A program made the position numbers and the translations under genes. Under the pieces are notes generated by a model, which worked only from the letters and a program-made list of their open reading frames with translations, had not been told where the DNA came from and made no database searches. From positions 1 through 5,731 of the forward strand of contig JAPLMI010000221.1 of assembly GCA_026387115.1 (NCBI GenBank): a DNA stretch of 5,731 bases, given 5' to 3'. Source of the DNA: Candidatus Omnitrophota bacterium. Lineage in GTDB: Bacteria > Omnitrophota > Gorgyraeia > 2-01-FULL-45-10. Shown here one piece after another: positions 5,050 to 5,731 of the stretch (positions are counted from its first letter, which is position 1; every line of letters starts with the position of its first letter).

Positions 5050-5731
5050 ATGAAATGGACCGAAGCTCTCATACCGACACTTAAAGAAGACCCGCAGGAT
5101 GCCGAGGTCATAAGCCACAAGCTTATGGTCCGGGGAGGCTATATCAGGAAACTCTTCTCCGGGGTGTATTCATACCTTCCGCTGGGCGTAAAAGTATTGG
5201 AGAAAATTGAGTCGATAATCAGGGAAGAGCTGAATGGTAATGGCGCCCAGGAAGTGCTCTTGCCTGCGATCCATCCGCCCGAGTTATGGAAGAAGACCGG
5301 CAGATACGACGTGCTGGGCGAGGTCCTGATTAAGTTTAAGGACAGGCGCGGGAAGATTTGTGTACTCGGCCCAACGCATGAAGAAATTATCACAGACCTT
5401 GTCGCGAATAATGTAAAGTCTTACAAAGAGCTCCCTCTTATATTATACCAGATACAGACCAAATTCAGGGACGAACCCAGGCCGCGTTTCGGCGTCATGA
5501 GGACCTCGGAGTTCATAATGAAGGACGCTTACAGTTTTGATTGTGACGTCGATGGCCTGGAGAAGAGCTATAAGAAGATGTACGACGCTTATTGTAGAAT
5601 ATTCGAGCGCTGCGGGCTGCCGTACATAGCGGTCGAAGCCGACCCGGGTATAATGGGAGGAAACATCTCACACGAATTTATGGTTCCTTCTGAAGCCGGC
5701 GAGGACAGGATCGTTGTGTGCGGAAAATGTA
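5050..5731 (+). CDS. proS: Prolyl-tRNA synthetase, N-terminal part (partial, runs off the window)
   Basis: ProS charges tRNA-Pro with proline in the cytoplasm. The first 227 codons are visible and open to the window edge; the bacterial protein is usually about 570 residues, so well over half lies outside. Class II motifs are recognisable: L-F-S-G-V-Y-S-Y-L-P-L-G (about 35-46), motif 1 around V-L-L-P-A, the proline-binding loop G107-P-T-H-E-E112, and motif 2 F139-R-D-E142 leading to R-P-R-F-G-V-M-R and M-K-D-A-Y-S-F (157-163). S-H-E-F-M near residue 210 resembles the start of the bacterial-type insertion (editing) domain. The usual R-E-F after motif 2 is S153-E-F here. The start at ATG 5050 follows the family N-terminus; the only ribosome binding site is a weak GAG (5038-5040) inside the heptamer array. 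It probably shares the upstream transcript. Confidence 0.95.
   Translation, partial: MKWTEALIPTLKEDPQDAEVISHKLMVRGGYIRKLFSGVYSYLPLGVKVLEKIESIIREELNGNGAQEVLLPAIHPPELWKKTGRYDVLGEVLIKFKDRRGKICVLGPTHEEIITDLVANNVKSYKELPLILYQIQTKFRDEPRPRFGVMRTSEFIMKDAYSFDCDVDGLEKSYKKMYDAYCRIFERCGLPYIAVEADPGIMGGNISHEFMVPSEAGEDRIVVCGKC

Overview
The window holds a compact, plus-strand housekeeping operon from a bacterium that makes isoprenoids by the MEP pathway. It runs from the 3' end of an OmpA/MotB-type gene, through uppS, cdsA, dxr and a combined rseP-ispG reading frame, to the 5' part of proS. The order uppS-cdsA-dxr-rseP-ispG-proS is widespread in bacteria. Heavy use of ATA (Ile) and AGG (Arg) codons at moderate G+C, together with a CdsA signature of the type I recall from PVC-superphylum bacteria, makes an uncultured PVC-like lineage such as Candidatus Omnitrophota my best guess. 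That placement is an inference and cannot be proved from this sequence.

Layout. Positions 2-223 are the tail of an OmpA-like peptidoglycan-binding protein. Positions 224-301 are the only real intergenic gap, with a perfect TATAAT -10 box followed by a strong 10-bp hairpin that looks like an intrinsic terminator. From 302 on the genes are packed: uppS and cdsA overlap by 11 nt, cdsA and dxr by 4 nt, and dxr and rseP by about 13 nt. This suggests one transcript with translational coupling. cdsA and rseP appear to use TTG starts. No tRNA, rRNA, CRISPR or mobile element was seen.

Function. Dxr (second MEP step) and IspG (sixth MEP step) supply isoprenoid precursors. UppS turns them into undecaprenyl diphosphate, the lipid carrier for cell-wall synthesis. 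CdsA makes CDP-diacylglycerol for phospholipids. RseP is the site-2 intramembrane protease of envelope stress signalling. The cluster therefore joins envelope lipid supply to envelope quality control, with proS carried along.

The unusual part is 2962-5025. The site-2 protease runs in frame, without a stop codon, into IspG, and the usual first residues of IspG are missing at the junction. Known RseP topology would put the fused IspG on the wrong side of the membrane, but an internal ATG with a good Shine-Dalgarno sequence lies exactly at the junction. The IspG part also has Ala where the conserved catalytic Glu of the T-E-A-G motif is expected, and a heptanucleotide tandem repeat inserted between its iron-sulfur cysteines. 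A second heptamer array covers the ispG-proS junction. UppS and CdsA also differ from consensus at signature positions.
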